A stretch of DNA of 64,000 bases, taken from Nitrincola lacisaponensis. Lineage in GTDB: Bacteria > Pseudomonadota > Gammaproteobacteria > Pseudomonadales > Balneatricaceae. Position numbers and translations under genes: made by a program. The notes beneath the pieces were generated by a model that made no database searches, was not told the origin of the DNA, and was given only the letters and a program-made list of their open reading frames with translations. The stretch is from positions 62,001 to 126,000 of the forward strand of contig NZ_JMSZ01000016.1 of the NCBI RefSeq assembly GCF_000691225.1, read 5' to 3'. Of the stretch, positions 9,700 to 19,847 are shown one piece after another; the stretch's first letter is position 1, and the number at the start of each line of letters is the position of its first letter.

Positions 9700-10983
9700 T
9701 CAGTGCTTGCGGTATACCACACGTCCACCGAGCAGCGTGGTCGTCACTCGCCCCTTGAGTGTTTTTCCACTGAAAGGCGAGTTTTTCCCTGCTGAACGCA
9801 GTGTCTCTGCATTCACAACCCAGCTTTCTTCCGGATCAAAAATACAGATATCCGCCTGCTTGCCAGGCATCAGACTGCCACTGTCGAGGCCCAGGATCCG
9901 GGCGGGTGCAAGGGTCAGCTTTTCAATCAGTTGCGGTAATTCGATCAGCTTGCGTTCCACCAGTGTCAGGCTGAGTGGTAGGAGTGTTTCCAGACCGCTC
10001 AAACCGGCAGCTGTTTCGGCAAAGGGGGCCTGTTTGGAAATCAGGTCCTGGGGTTGATGGTCTGAACAGATGGCCGTGATGCTGTGACTCAGCAGCCCCT
10101 GCAGCAGACCTGCGCGGTCCAGCGCACTGCGCAGGGGTGGTTGCAGGTGCAACGAGGCATCAAACTCATTGACCTGTTCATCGCTGAGGATCAGGTGGTG
10201 CACGGCTACATCAGCAGTCACTTTCAGGCCGCGTTGTTGTGCGGCGCTGATTAGTTGTACGGAGCGTTCGCAGGACAGCTGGCCAAAATGTGCACGCACA
10301 CCGGTTTGTTCGACGAGCAGCAGGCAGCGTGCCACTTCAATGGTTTCGGCTGCTTCAGGAATGCCGCTGAGTCCCATGCGTGTGGCGTTGGCACCTTCGT
10401 GCATACAACCACTGACGGCCAGGCTGGCATCCTGTGCCTGAAATATCACCAGCAGATCAAAGGTGGCCGCATATTCCAGGCAGCGGAGCAGGTTCAGTGA
10501 ACTTTTGATCGGGAGGCGGGCATTGCTGAAGGCAATACAGCCCGATCCGGCTAGTGCATGCAGTGGTGCCAGCTGTTCACCCTGCAGGCCCTGAGTCAGT
10601 GCCCCCATTGGTAGCACACGGGTGAAACCGGCATCGGCAGCACGGTCCTGAATCAGCTCGGCTACAGCGGGTGTATCCACGATAGGCCGGGTGGTCGGTG
10701 GTGTGATCAGTGTGGTAATGCCGCCAGCCGCAGCGGCAGCGGTTTCGCTGGCAATGGTGCCCTTGTGTGTTTCCCCGGGCTCGCGCAGATGGGCGCAGAG
10801 ATCGATGAGGCCGGGGCATACGATCTGGCCGTCAGCCTGAATCAATTCATCACAGTGAAAGTCTTCCGGTGCATCGCCAATCGCCAGTATTTCGCCATCA
10901 CCAATATAGAGATCTGTGATTTGATCCAGTCCACTGGCTGGATCGATAACACGCCCACCGGTAATTTTGATATTCATGCTCAT
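9700..10983 (-). CDS. pyrC': Dihydroorotase-like PyrC' (probably non-catalytic)
   Basis: A 427-residue amidohydrolase-family protein encoded directly after pyrB. In active type I dihydroorotases the first metal motif is DxHxH; here residues 61-65 are DLCAH, so the first histidine is cysteine (C63). The later metal-ligand regions are also degenerate, for example HFGQLSCE and ICSDHQPQD. This matches the inactive PyrC' of Pseudomonas, which serves as a structural partner of the PyrB dodecamer; a catalytic pyrC is expected elsewhere. The start is one of two close ATGs (10983 or 10977) after GGGAG; spacing slightly favours the inner one. Confidence 0.92.
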   Translation of the reverse strand: MSMNIKITGGRVIDPASGLDQITDLYIGDGEILAIGDAPEDFHCDELIQADGQIVCPGLIDLCAHLREPGETHKGTIASETAAAAAGGITTLITPPTTRPIVDTPAVAELIQDRAADAGFTRVLPMGALTQGLQGEQLAPLHALAGSGCIAFSNARLPIKSSLNLLRCLEYAATFDLLVIFQAQDASLAVSGCMHEGANATRMGLSGIPEAAETIEVARCLLLVEQTGVRAHFGQLSCERSVQLISAAQQRGLKVTADVAVHHLILSDEQVNEFDASLHLQPPLRSALDRAGLLQGLLSHSITAICSDHQPQDLISKQAPFAETAAGLSGLETLLPLSLTLVERKLIELPQLIEKLTLAPARILGLDSGSLMPGKQADICIFDPEESWVVNAETLRSAGKNSPFSGKTLKGRVTTTLLGGRVVYRKH

Positions 10984-10991
10984 ACGCTCCC

Positions 10992-11990
10992 TTACACCTC
11001 AGTACTCTGCTGGTTGAGTTTCAGTTGGCCGCTCATCGCCATGGACATGACCGCCATGCGTACGGCAATACCGTTGGTGACCTGGTTGAGGATCACAGAG
11101 CGAGGGCCATCAGCTACACCTGACTCGATTTCCACACCCCGGTTGATTGGTCCCGGGTGCATGATAATGGCGTCCGGACGGGCATAAGCCAGTTTCGCTT
11201 CAGTCAGACCATAGAGCTTGTAAAATTCCGATTCACTTGGCAGCAGCGCTGTTTGCATCCGTTCTTTCTGCAGTCGCAGCATGATGATCACATCCACATC
11301 TCTCAGACCGCGTGACATTTCTGTGTACACCTTAACGCCCATGGCTTCAATATGACGTGGCAGCAGGGTCAGCGGGGCGATCACCCGTATTTCGGCAGTT
11401 CCGAGAGTGCGCAATGCATGAATCTGGGACCGGGCGACGCGGGAGTGCAGAATGTCACCGACAATTGCCACCTTGAGTTGAGCAAAGTCACCTTTGTGCT
11501 GACGAATGGTCAGCATATCCAGCATGGCCTGGGTGGGGTGAGCATGCCGACCATCTCCGGCGTTGATGACAGCGACATCCGGTGTGACGTGTTCGGCGAT
11601 AAAGTGAGCGGCACCACTGGCCGAGTGGCGGACAACAAACATGTCGCAGTGCATGGCGCGCAGTGTCATCAGGGTATCTTTCAGGGTTTCTCCCTTGGAG
11701 GTGGATGAGGTGCTGATATTCAGGTTCAGCACATCCGCCGACAGGCGTTTGGCGGCCAGCTCAAAGGTGGACAGTGTGCGTGTGCTGGCCTCGAAGAACA
11801 GGTTGGCAACCGTTTTGCCGCGTAATAACGGGATTTTTTTGACCTGCTGTTCGCTCATGTCAACAAAGGAGTCGGCAGTGTCGAGAATTTCAGTCAGCAG
11901 CCCGGCATGCAGACCTTCGATGGTGAGAAAGTGCTTCAACTGGCCTTCGGGTGTCAGCTGAATGCTGTCGTAGTGGTTCTGGCTCGGCAT
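10992..11990 (-). CDS. pyrB: Aspartate carbamoyltransferase PyrB
   Basis: Catalyses carbamoyl phosphate plus L-aspartate to N-carbamoyl-aspartate, the first committed step of pyrimidine synthesis. The 332-residue product shows the carbamoyl-phosphate loop [13 protein letters not shown], the STSKGETL loop and the [12 protein letters not shown] motif. pyrC' follows 8 bases downstream and pyrR lies 39 bases upstream. No pyrI regulatory chain is present, consistent with the PyrB/PyrC' assembly of pseudomonads. Confidence 0.97.
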   Translation of the reverse strand: MPSQNHYDSIQLTPEGQLKHFLTIEGLHAGLLTEILDTADSFVDMSEQQVKKIPLLRGKTVANLFFEASTRTLSTFELAAKRLSADVLNLNISTSSTSKGETLKDTLMTLRAMHCDMFVVRHSASGAAHFIAEHVTPDVAVINAGDGRHAHPTQAMLDMLTIRQHKGDFAQLKVAIVGDILHSRVARSQIHALRTLGTAEIRVIAPLTLLPRHIEAMGVKVYTEMSRGLRDVDVIIMLRLQKERMQTALLPSESEFYKLYGLTEAKLAYARPDAIIMHPGPINRGVEIESGVADGPRSVILNQVTNGIAVRMAVMSMAMSGQLKLNQQSTEV

Positions 11991-12029
11991 GGTTGTACTC
12001 TCTAAATTGGCGACAAATGAAGTGGGCGT

Positions 12030-12542
12030 TTAGCGTGTGCGTTGTCGGATTTCCAGCAATAAGGGCTCAGGTCCTGAGAGTTTGATTTGCTGATCCGGTC
12101 CCAGGGTCATGGTGTCACCGCAGACATCCGGCTGAATCGGCAGTTCACGATTTTGCAGGTCGATCAGGGTGACCAGTGTGATGGATGCCGGGCGACCATA
12201 GTCAAACAGTTCGTTCATTGCGGCGCGGATCGTCCGGCCGGACATAATGACATCATCCACCAGTATCAGGTGTCGGTCTTCGGTTGCACAGGGAAGCTTG
12301 GATGGCAATACCTTGGGGTTCAGTCCGTTACGGGTAAAGTCATCTCGGTAAAAGGAGATATCCAGCATGCCAAGCGGGCTGCTCAGTTCCAGTTGCTGGT
12401 GCAGGCGTTCGGCAACCCAGACGCCTCCCGTGCGGATACCGATGATCAGCGGATCTTCCAGGTTACGGTAGGTCATCAGTGCTTTGAGGTTCTGGGTGAT
12501 GCTGTCCAGCAGACGTTCAACATTCAGGTTACCCGATACCAT
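12030..12542 (-). CDS. pyrR: PyrR, pyrimidine regulator / uracil phosphoribosyltransferase-like
   Basis: A 170-residue type I phosphoribosyltransferase-fold protein; [17 protein letters not shown] is the PRPP-binding loop and [14 protein letters not shown] precedes it. In Gram-positive bacteria PyrR is an RNA-binding attenuator; in Pseudomonas it is linked to pyr control with less certain mechanism. No PyrR-type attenuator was recognised in the short gap before pyrB. The ATG at 12542 is chosen because GGAGAG sits five bases upstream; a start at 12590 would lie deeper in ruvX. It overlaps ruvX by 14 bases. Confidence 0.92.
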   Translation of the reverse strand: MVSGNLNVERLLDSITQNLKALMTYRNLEDPLIIGIRTGGVWVAERLHQQLELSSPLGMLDISFYRDDFTRNGLNPKVLPSKLPCATEDRHLILVDDVIMSGRTIRAAMNELFDYGRPASITLVTLIDLQNRELPIQPDVCGDTMTLGPDQQIKLSGPEPLLLEIRQRTR

Positions 12543-12999
12543 AGAGGCTCTCCAGAGGTGTGTGGCTGGGAATAAGGGGGGCGTCGGCAAACCAGTCTTC
12601 CAGAATCAGGCGGGCAGCGATACTGTCGACAGGGTCTTTTCGGTAGTTTTGTCCGCCCCCGGCGGCGCGGTGCAATTGTTTGGCTTCGCGGGTGGTGAGG
12701 CGTTCATCCATCAGAAAGCAGGGACGTTGGCAGCGTTCATGCAGACGATTGGCAAATTTGCGTGCCCGGCGTGCCATGTCGCTGATCGTGCCGTCCATAT
12801 TCAATGGAATGCCGATCACCAGGCAGTCTGGTTGCCAGGTCTGAATCAGTTTTTCCAGCTGTACCCAGTCAGGGATGCCATCGCGGGCATTCAGCGGCTC
12901 CAGGGGGGAGGCTGTTCCGGTCAGTCGCTGGCCAAAGGCCACACCGATTCGGCGAGTGCCAAAATCAAATCCCAGTGCCGTGTCAAAAGATGGCTGCAT
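12529..12999 (-). CDS. ruvX: Holliday junction resolvase-like RuvX (YqgF)
   Basis: A 156-residue RNase H-fold nuclease of the YqgF family, implicated in 16S rRNA 5' maturation and Holliday-junction resolution. Conserved acidic sites are in [13 protein letters not shown] at the N terminus and in [12 protein letters not shown] and [13 protein letters not shown] toward the C terminus. The gene sits between algH and pyrR, 12 bases after the algH stop, as in Pseudomonas and many gammaproteobacteria. Confidence 0.95.
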   Translation of the reverse strand: MQPSFDTALGFDFGTRRIGVAFGQRLTGTASPLEPLNARDGIPDWVQLEKLIQTWQPDCLVIGIPLNMDGTISDMARRARKFANRLHERCQRPCFLMDERLTTREAKQLHRAAGGGQNYRKDPVDSIAARLILEDWFADAPLIPSHTPLESLYGIG

Positions 13000-13011
13000 G
13001 CAGTTATTCGG

Positions 13012-13578
13012 TCAGGCATGTCCGGCATGAGCTGTCATGAGTTGCAGGTTGACGCCCAGTGATGCCGCAGCTGCCTGAAGTCGCTCCTCAGCTGGTAACC
13101 GGAACATTATATCTGAATTTGCCGGACAGCTTAACCAGGTGTTGTCACAGATCTCCTGTTCCAGTTGTCCCGGGCTCCAACCTGCGTAACCGAGGGCGAC
13201 AAGGCAGTCTTTGGGACCCTTGCCCAATGCCATGGCTTCGAGGATATCCATGGAGGTAGTCAAGCGGATTTCCTGGCTGATGGCATGGCTGGAGAGCCAG
13301 CGGCGACCGTCATCACGATGCAGTACGAAGCCGCGATCAGGGTGAATGGGGCCACCCTTGAAGACAGGCATCGGGTCAATGGCAATGCGGCTGTAGTCGA
13401 GTTCGATATGGGCGAACAGGTCATGTACCAGCATGCCTGCAGGACGATTGATGATAATGCCCATGGCACCGTATTCACTATGATCACAGATATAGGTCAG
13501 GCTGCGTGAAAAATGGCGATCATCGAGATGGGGCATCGAGATGAGAAATTGATCGCGCAGAGAAGTCGATTCGGACAT
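13012..13578 (-). CDS. algH: YqgE/AlgH family protein
   Basis: A 188-residue protein of the YqgE/AlgH family, named for a reported effect on alginate expression in Pseudomonas; its biochemical role is unknown. Signatures are LRDQFLISMPHLDDRHF at the N terminus, YGAMGIIINRP, and the GYAGWSPGQLEQEI block. The ATG at 13578 is preferred to an in-frame GTG three codons earlier because it matches family starts and has AGGG upstream. It is encoded between tonB and ruvX, consistent with the conserved order. Confidence 0.93.
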   Translation of the reverse strand: MSESTSLRDQFLISMPHLDDRHFSRSLTYICDHSEYGAMGIIINRPAGMLVHDLFAHIELDYSRIAIDPMPVFKGGPIHPDRGFVLHRDDGRRWLSSHAISQEIRLTTSMDILEAMALGKGPKDCLVALGYAGWSPGQLEQEICDNTWLSCPANSDIMFRLPAEERLQAAAASLGVNLQLMTAHAGHA

Positions 13579-13638
13579 GCGAGTCACCCTGGATATTGAG
13601 TTACCGACGGACTCATGAAATAAAGCCTTACCTTAGGC

Positions 13639-14619
13639 TTAGTACACACTGGCACGTTTCTCAAACTTCCAGGTACGAATTATTTCAAGTCGATCGGTGG
13701 TTCGACGCATTTCATTAGTGAAGGGCTGGAAGGGTGAAGCCATTTGCACAATGCGTACGGCGGCATTATCCAGTACAGCATGACCGGAAGATTGCAGTAC
13801 TTCAATTTCAGCGACACTGCCATCTGGCAAAATGGCTACCAGCAGTCTTAGGCTGCCGTTAATATCATTGCGGCGCGCTTCTTCGGGGTAATTCATATTA
13901 CCGACAGACTCGATTCTGCGGCGCCAGTTATCCAGGTAGATGGCATCATCATGTGCCATGGTGGAGGGGGCAGATGTCAGGCGGCGAACTCTGGGGCGAC
14001 GCGCCTGATCTTGCTGCTGGGCTGACAGTTGTGCCTGAATACTGGCAATTTCCATGCTGCGTGCCAGCAGCGATCCTGATGGACCGGTGGTGCTGGGGGG
14101 TGGCGTGGTCGCAGGTTGTTGTTGCTGTTGCACGGGTGCCTGTTCAGGTGCCGGTGCAGCAGTCACGACCGGGGTGCTGGGTTCACCGGTTTTTGGCGGG
14201 GCCGGAGGCTCCGGTTCGGGCGCAGGTTCTGGCTCGGGAGGGGTGGGTTCCACCGGAGGCTCGGGTTCAGGCTCAGGTTCGGGCTCTGCCAGGGGTTGAG
14301 GAATGGGGGCCTGCTCATGAATATGAGGGTCTTCCAGCAGGGACTCTTCGATCACGCTCGGGTCAAGAATTTCCTCACTTTCACCGCTACCCAACTGATC
14401 GGCCTGGGCAAAAAAATCGGCTTCCTCCGGGGGTATTTCAGTGGCATGGCGTGCCAGGGTGATATCGAGTGTGTGTTGCGGACGGACCGCCTCCGGTAGC
14501 TTGAAACCGATGGCCAGAATCAGGAAACCATGCAATGCCAGGGCTAGAAACAGGTTTAGACCGAAGCGGTCGGTCGCTGTTTTATACCAGGCAAGTTGGC
14601 GGTCCGGGGTCAGGTTCAT
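13639..14619 (-). CDS. tonB: TonB-family energy transducer
   Basis: A 326-residue inner-membrane protein with one N-terminal membrane segment (about residues 20-40), a long proline- and glutamate-rich spacer with PEPEPEP runs (about 105-175), and a C-terminal TonB domain with YPEEARRNDINGSL and the late TWKFEK block. Such proteins pass energy from ExbB/ExbD to outer-membrane receptors. In P. aeruginosa the gshB-linked tonB3 is needed for twitching motility rather than iron uptake, so this copy may relate to pili; that is inference from synteny. ExbBD are not in the window. Start overlaps gshB stop by 4 bases. Confidence 0.92.
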   Translation of the reverse strand: MNLTPDRQLAWYKTATDRFGLNLFLALALHGFLILAIGFKLPEAVRPQHTLDITLARHATEIPPEEADFFAQADQLGSGESEEILDPSVIEESLLEDPHIHEQAPIPQPLAEPEPEPEPEPPVEPTPPEPEPAPEPEPPAPPKTGEPSTPVVTAAPAPEQAPVQQQQQPATTPPPSTTGPSGSLLARSMEIASIQAQLSAQQQDQARRPRVRRLTSAPSTMAHDDAIYLDNWRRRIESVGNMNYPEEARRNDINGSLRLLVAILPDGSVAEIEVLQSSGHAVLDNAAVRIVQMASPFQPFTNEMRRTTDRLEIIRTWKFEKRASVY

Positions 14620-15569
14620 CGGTTTGCAAGGCTGCGCTCAAGGGTGTCCATCAGCTGCATGCCGATGTCCAGGCCAAATTGTGTATCCAGTTCCCGGATG
14701 CAGGTTGGGCTGGTGACATTGATTTCAGTCAGGTAATCACCGATCACATCCAGCCCGACGAACAGCAGTCCCTGAGCCTTCAGGGTCGGACCAACCTGTT
14801 CGCAGATCCAGCGGTCACGATCGGTTAACGGGCGGCCTTCACCCCGTCCGCCGGCTGCCAGGTTGCCACGCGTTTCGCCGGCAGAGGGAATGCGTGCCAA
14901 AGCGTAGGGTACAGGCTCTCCGTTAATCATCAGAATGCGTTTATCTCCGGCACTGATTTCCGGCAGGTATTTCTGCACCATGCACATCTGCTGGCCGTGT
15001 TGGGTCAGCGTCTCAATGATCACTCCGAGGTTCAGGCCATCTGCCTGTACTCTGAAAATTGAAGCACCACCCATACCATCCAGTGGTTTGAAAATGACAT
15101 CCTGGTGCTCGGCATGAAAGGCCCGCAACTGTTCACTTCGGCGTGATACCAGTACTGGCGGGCAGCAGTGCGGGAAGTGTGTTGCAAACAGCTTTTCATT
15201 GTAATCACGCAGTCCCTGTGTGCGGTTTACAATCAGGGTGCCCTGCTGTTCAGCCAGTGCCAGCAGTTGAGTGGAATAGAGAAATTCGTTATCGAACGGT
15301 GGGTCCTTGCGCATCAGAATAATATCCAGATCCGCCAGGGGGCGTACTTGATATTCTCCACGTTCAAACCATTGCTCCGGGTTCATGGCAACCTGCAGGG
15401 GCGCCATGCGCCCCATTGCCTGTCCCTGTACCAGACTCAGGTCGGACTGTTCCATATACCAAAGCTCCCAGCCTTTGCGCTGAGCGGCCCAGAGCATGGC
15501 CAGGCTGGAGTCTTTCTTGTAGTGGATAGCGTCGATGGGGTCCATCACTATGCCGATTCGTATACTCAT
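14616..15569 (-). CDS. gshB: Glutathione synthetase GshB
   Basis: ATP-grasp enzyme joining gamma-glutamylcysteine and glycine to make glutathione. The 317-residue product shows the N-terminal IGIVMDPIDAIHYKKDSSLA, the DIILMRKDPPFDNEFLYST segment and the ATP-grasp loop FKPLDGMGGASIFRV, with GLDVIGDYLTEINVTSPT in the metal site. Length is normal. It lies between rsmE and tonB and overlaps tonB by 4 bases, part of the run starting at metK. Confidence 0.97.
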   Translation of the reverse strand: MSIRIGIVMDPIDAIHYKKDSSLAMLWAAQRKGWELWYMEQSDLSLVQGQAMGRMAPLQVAMNPEQWFERGEYQVRPLADLDIILMRKDPPFDNEFLYSTQLLALAEQQGTLIVNRTQGLRDYNEKLFATHFPHCCPPVLVSRRSEQLRAFHAEHQDVIFKPLDGMGGASIFRVQADGLNLGVIIETLTQHGQQMCMVQKYLPEISAGDKRILMINGEPVPYALARIPSAGETRGNLAAGGRGEGRPLTDRDRWICEQVGPTLKAQGLLFVGLDVIGDYLTEINVTSPTCIRELDTQFGLDIGMQLMDTLERSLANR

Positions 15570-15603
15570 CTGTGCATCCTGTGGTTGTGTGGGCTGAGTC
15601 AGT

Positions 15604-16332
15604 TTAGTTCAGATCACCCCAGAGATAGTGTAATACCGCGCAGGCGGCAACAGGGGCTGTTTCAGTACGCATGACCCTGGGACCCAGTGACAGGGGGTGG
15701 AACCCTTTGGTTTTGGCCAGTGTCACTTCATCGTCTGTCAGTCCGCCCTCGGGGCCAATCAGCAGTGCTACGGAACGGGGGGGCTGATAACCGCTCAAGG
15801 CGGCTGCCTGATGTGGGTGCAGGACCAGTTTGAGGTCTGCCTTGCAGCTGTTCAACCAGTCTTCCAGCGTCTGTGGCAGCAAAATTTCTGGCAGGCAATT
15901 GCGCAGAGATTGTTCACAGGCGCTGGTGGCTACCTGCTGCCAGTGGCGCTGGCGCTTGTCCTGGCGTTCGGATGACAGGCGTACTTCACAACGTTCGGTA
16001 AACAGTGGAGCGATACGGTGACAACCCATCTCGGTGGCTTTCTGTACAGCGTAGTCCATGCGTTCGCCGCGGGACAAGGCTTGGCCTATTTCGATTTGCA
16101 GCGGTGATTCCCGTACTGTCTGCTCTGTTTCCAGCAACTGAACCTGAATCTGACGTTTATCCAGCTGAGTGATTTCAGCCAGATAATCGCAGCCATCGCC
16201 ATTGAACAGGCGCAACCTGTCACCTACGCGCATTCGCAGAACCTTGCCTGCATGCTGAGCGACATTGTCGCTCAGGGTCAGTTGCTGCAAGCCAGTCAGT
16301 GGCTGATCTTCAAAAAAACGCGGGACTCTCAT
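15604..16332 (-). CDS. rsmE: 16S rRNA m3U1498 methyltransferase RsmE
   Basis: A SPOUT-fold methyltransferase of 242 residues that methylates N3 of U1498 in 16S rRNA. The N-terminal PUA-like part begins MRVPRFFED; the C-terminal knot carries LLIGPEGGLTDDEV and LGPRVMRTETAPVAA, the SAM-binding motifs. It is 18 bases downstream of metK and 34 bases upstream of gshB, so it probably shares their transcript. The SAM-producing enzyme upstream is a fitting neighbour. Confidence 0.95.
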   Translation of the reverse strand: MRVPRFFEDQPLTGLQQLTLSDNVAQHAGKVLRMRVGDRLRLFNGDGCDYLAEITQLDKRQIQVQLLETEQTVRESPLQIEIGQALSRGERMDYAVQKATEMGCHRIAPLFTERCEVRLSSERQDKRQRHWQQVATSACEQSLRNCLPEILLPQTLEDWLNSCKADLKLVLHPHQAAALSGYQPPRSVALLIGPEGGLTDDEVTLAKTKGFHPLSLGPRVMRTETAPVAACAVLHYLWGDLN

Positions 16333-16350
16333 AGGTTCCAGCCGCTAGCG

Positions 16351-17571
16351 TTACAGGCCCGCGGCCTGGCGCAGGCGTTCAGCCCGGTCAGTTTTTTCCC
16401 AGGGGAAGGCCGTAAAGGTTTCACGCTGGGTTTTGCCATCCTGATCGATCCATTCATAGGTGGTTTCAAAAGGTTCACGTCCAAAGTGACCATAGGCGGC
16501 AGTGAGTTGATACATGGGGTGTAGCAGATCAAGCATCCGGGTAATCGCATAAGGGCGCAGATCAAACTCGCGACGTACCAGCTCAATGATCTCGGCGTCA
16601 CTGATTTTTCCAGTACCAAAGGTATTTACTGATACCGAGGTCGGTTCGGCGACGCCAATCGCGTAGGAGACCTGGATTTCACAGCGGTCAGCGAGACCCG
16701 CTGCAACAATGTTCTTGGCAACATAACGTCCGGCATAGGCTGCTGAGCGATCAACTTTGGATGGATCTTTGCCGGAGAAGGCGCCACCGCCATGACGAGC
16801 CATGCCGCCATAAGTGTCTACGATGATCTTGCGGCCGGTCAGGCCGCAGTCGCCAACCGGTCCTCCGATAACAAACTTACCGGTAGGGTTGATGTGGTAG
16901 CGGGTGTGTTCGCTCAGCCACTCTTTCGGAATAACAGCTTCGATAATTTCGCGCTGTACCATGCGGCGCAGATCTTCCTGGCGAATTTCCGGGTCATGCT
17001 GCGTGGAGAGTACTACAGCCTCGACACCACATGGCTTGCCTGCATCATCATAGCGGAACGTCACCTGGCTTTTTGCATCCGGGCGCAACCAGGGCAGCAT
17101 GCCGCTCTTGCGCAGCTCGGCCTGACGTTCAACCAGGCGATGTGCGTAGTGTATTGGTGCAGGCATCAGCGATTCGGTTTCATTGGTAGCATATCCGAAC
17201 ATCAGGCCCTGGTCGCCAGCGCCCTGATCTTCCGGTTTGCTGCGATCTACGCCCTGGGCGATATCGACACTTTGTTTGCCAATCAGATTGATGACACCGC
17301 AGGTGGCACCATCGTAGCCCACGTGTGAGGAGGTGTAGCCGATAGCATTGATCACGTTGCGTACCAGATCTTCCAGATCGACCCAGGCCGAGGTGGAAAT
17401 TTCACCCGCAACAATGGCAACACCCGTCTTGACCAGTGTTTCACAGGCCACGCGCGCATGTTTGTCACGCGCAATGATGGCATCGAGTACCGCATCGGAG
17501 ATCTGGTCCGCAATTTTGTCGGGATGACCTTCAGAAACGGATTCGGAGGTGAACAGGGAGTATTCGCTCAT
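16351..17571 (-). CDS. metK: S-adenosylmethionine synthetase MetK
   Basis: Makes SAM from methionine and ATP. The 406-residue product has the full set of signatures: [19 protein letters not shown] at the N terminus, [15 protein letters not shown] in the middle, and [19 protein letters not shown] for the pyrophosphate site. It is divergent from tkt across 248 bases. No SAM or SAH riboswitch was recognised in its leader. Confidence 0.98.
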   Translation of the reverse strand: MSEYSLFTSESVSEGHPDKIADQISDAVLDAIIARDKHARVACETLVKTGVAIVAGEISTSAWVDLEDLVRNVINAIGYTSSHVGYDGATCGVINLIGKQSVDIAQGVDRSKPEDQGAGDQGLMFGYATNETESLMPAPIHYAHRLVERQAELRKSGMLPWLRPDAKSQVTFRYDDAGKPCGVEAVVLSTQHDPEIRQEDLRRMVQREIIEAVIPKEWLSEHTRYHINPTGKFVIGGPVGDCGLTGRKIIVDTYGGMARHGGGAFSGKDPSKVDRSAAYAGRYVAKNIVAAGLADRCEIQVSYAIGVAEPTSVSVNTFGTGKISDAEIIELVRREFDLRPYAITRMLDLLHPMYQLTAAYGHFGREPFETTYEWIDQDGKTQRETFTAFPWEKTDRAERLRQAAGL

Positions 17572-17819
17572 GTCAGGAAATATCCTATCGCTTTAATATT
17601 TATCATCAGTCTGTGAACCGGTTGACGCCATTTTAGCGGTTTGGGCAGTTTTTTTCACAACTGAATTTGGGGTTAAGGGTTAAAATTAAGGGTTTTTGCA
17701 TGATTTTTACGCTTTATGCGGATTTGCATTTGAAGCGCGTGGCTATCTGCGAGAAAATCAGCAGCTGAAAATTTTACGAACCCAACATCAGAATCGGGCC
17801 ACCCCCAGGAGTTGATTAA

Positions 17820-19814
17820 ATGTCCTCTCGTCGTGAACTTGCCAATGCCATTCGTGCATTGAGCATGGATGCCGTCCAGAAAGCCAAATCCGGACACCCC
17901 GGAGCGCCAATGGGAATGGCGGATATTGCAGAAGTCTTGTGGAATGACTTCATGAAGCATAACCCCGCTAATCCCTACTGGTTTGACCGGGATCGATTCG
18001 TGCTTTCCAACGGCCACGGTTCGATGTTGATCTATTCTCTGCTGCACCTGACCGGCTATGACGTCAGCATTGATGATCTGAAAAACTTCCGTCAGTTGCA
18101 CAGTAAAACAGCCGGTCACCCGGAATACGGTTACTGCCCGGGTGTTGAAACCACTACCGGTCCGCTGGGTCAGGGCATTACCAATGCGGTTGGTATGGCG
18201 CTGGCTGAGAAGGTGCTGGCTGCGCAGTTCAATCGTGAAGGGCATGAGATTGTCGATCATTACACCTATGCCTTCCTGGGGGATGGCTGTTTGATGGAAG
18301 GGATCTCACATGAAGCCTGTTCGCTGGCGGGTACGCTGGGGCTGGGCAAGCTGATTGCTTTCTGGGATGACAATGGCATTTCAATTGACGGTGAGGTGGA
18401 CGGCTGGTTTACCGATAACACCCCCGCACGTTTTGAATCCTATGGCTGGCAGGTGATTGCCGGTGTGGATGGTCATGATGCTGACCAGATCCGTGAGGCC
18501 ATTGAGCAGGCACGTGAAAATACCGATCAACCTACGCTGATCTGCTGCAAAACCATCATCGGTTTTGGCTCACCCAACAAGCAGGGTAAAGAAGACTGCC
18601 ATGGTGCGCCGCTGGGTGATGATGAAATTTTGCTGGCACGTGAGCAGTTGCAGTGGCCACACCTGCCATTTGATATACCGGGTGAACTCTACGACGACTG
18701 GAATGCTCTTGAGGCAGGCCAGTATGCAGAAAATGAGTGGAATGACCGATTGGCTGCCTACAAACAGGCCCACCCTGAGCTGGCTGATGAGCTGCTGCGC
18801 CGCTTGAGTGGCGAGCTGCCTGCTGACTTTGAAACCCAGGTGGATCGCTGGATCGCGGATGTAGCAGCGAAGGGTGAAACAGTTGCAACGCGCAAGGCGT
18901 CGCAGAATGCATTGAATGCACTGGGGCCGGTATTGCCGGAGTTTCTGGGCGGTTCGGCAGACCTTGCCGGTTCGAACCTGACACTCTGGTCTGGCGCGAA
19001 AGGTGTCAGCCGTGAAGATGCCAGTGGAAATTATGTTTACTACGGTGTCCGTGAGTTCGGCATGAGTGCGATCATGAATGGTATTGCACTGCACGGTGGC
19101 TTTATTCCGTATGGTGCGACCTTCCTGGTGTTTATGGAATATGCCCGCAATGCGGTGCGTATGGCTGCCCTGATGAAACAGCGGGTCATTTTTGTCTATA
19201 CCCATGATTCCATAGGGCTGGGTGAAGACGGGCCAACACATCAGCCAATTGAGCAGATTGCCAACCTGCGTCATACCCCGAATATGGAAACCTGGCGTCC
19301 TTGTGATGCGGTAGAGTCTGCCGTGAGCTGGAAGTCTGCCGTGATGCGTACCGATGGCCCCAGTGCGTTGATTTTCTCTCGTCAGAACCTGGCACATCAG
19401 CCACGCTCTGCGGCGCAGCAAGCCGATATCGCACGCGGCGGTTATGTGCTGAAAGCCTGTGAAGGCCAGCCGGACCTGATTTTGATTGCCACAGGCTCGG
19501 AAGTGGCGCTTGCGATGGAAGCCGCTGATCAGCTGGCTGCAGAGGGACGTCGTGTACAGGTGGTCTCCATGCCTTGTACAGAGCGTTTTGACAAGCAGGA
19601 TGCAGCCTACCGTGAGTCCGTATTGCCGAAGGCGGTTACCGCGCGTATTGCGATTGAGGCCGCGCAGGCTGACTTCTGGTACAAGTATGTCGGCCTCGAC
19701 GGTGCCATTATCGGTATGCGCAGCTTTGGTGAGTCCGCACCTGCAGGCGAACTGTTCAAGCACTTTGGCTTCACTGTGGATAACCTTGTCCAGACAGCTC
19801 GCACATTGCGTTGA
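17820..19814 (+). CDS. tktA: Transketolase
   Basis: Thiamine-diphosphate enzyme of the non-oxidative pentose phosphate pathway, moving two-carbon units between sugar phosphates. The 664-residue product shows [17 protein letters not shown] at the N terminus, the TPP motif starting GDGCLMEG and ending DDNGISIDG (about residues 155-190), and [16 protein letters not shown] in the pyrimidine domain. The start follows CAGGAG. It leads the run tkt-epd-pgk-fba, the same order as in Pseudomonas, all co-directional with short gaps. Confidence 0.97.
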   Translation: MSSRRELANAIRALSMDAVQKAKSGHPGAPMGMADIAEVLWNDFMKHNPANPYWFDRDRFVLSNGHGSMLIYSLLHLTGYDVSIDDLKNFRQLHSKTAGHPEYGYCPGVETTTGPLGQGITNAVGMALAEKVLAAQFNREGHEIVDHYTYAFLGDGCLMEGISHEACSLAGTLGLGKLIAFWDDNGISIDGEVDGWFTDNTPARFESYGWQVIAGVDGHDADQIREAIEQARENTDQPTLICCKTIIGFGSPNKQGKEDCHGAPLGDDEILLAREQLQWPHLPFDIPGELYDDWNALEAGQYAENEWNDRLAAYKQAHPELADELLRRLSGELPADFETQVDRWIADVAAKGETVATRKASQNALNALGPVLPEFLGGSADLAGSNLTLWSGAKGVSREDASGNYVYYGVREFGMSAIMNGIALHGGFIPYGATFLVFMEYARNAVRMAALMKQRVIFVYTHDSIGLGEDGPTHQPIEQIANLRHTPNMETWRPCDAVESAVSWKSAVMRTDGPSALIFSRQNLAHQPRSAAQQADIARGGYVLKACEGQPDLILIATGSEVALAMEAADQLAAEGRRVQVVSMPCTERFDKQDAAYRESVLPKAVTARIAIEAAQADFWYKYVGLDGAIIGMRSFGESAPAGELFKHFGFTVDNLVQTARTLR

Positions 19815-19847
19815 TCGCGGTCGTCAGGAACGGATGCACAGGGTACT

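Noticed and set aside
14190-14300. GC-rich short repeats that look like a tandem array.
   Set aside because: They are codons for the Pro-Glu repeats of the TonB spacer and are explained by the protein.
17572-17819. Possible SAM or SAH riboswitch or Cra operator between metK and tkt.
   Set aside because: No conserved riboswitch helices were recognised. A GCTGAAAATTTTAC segment at 17763 only partly resembles a Cra site. The gap also shows no clear sigma-70 promoter by eye.
18570-19763. A 397-codon minus-strand frame opposite transketolase.
   Set aside because: It is a shadow of the well-supported tkt frame; its translation is rich in Cys, His and Arg and shows no domain.
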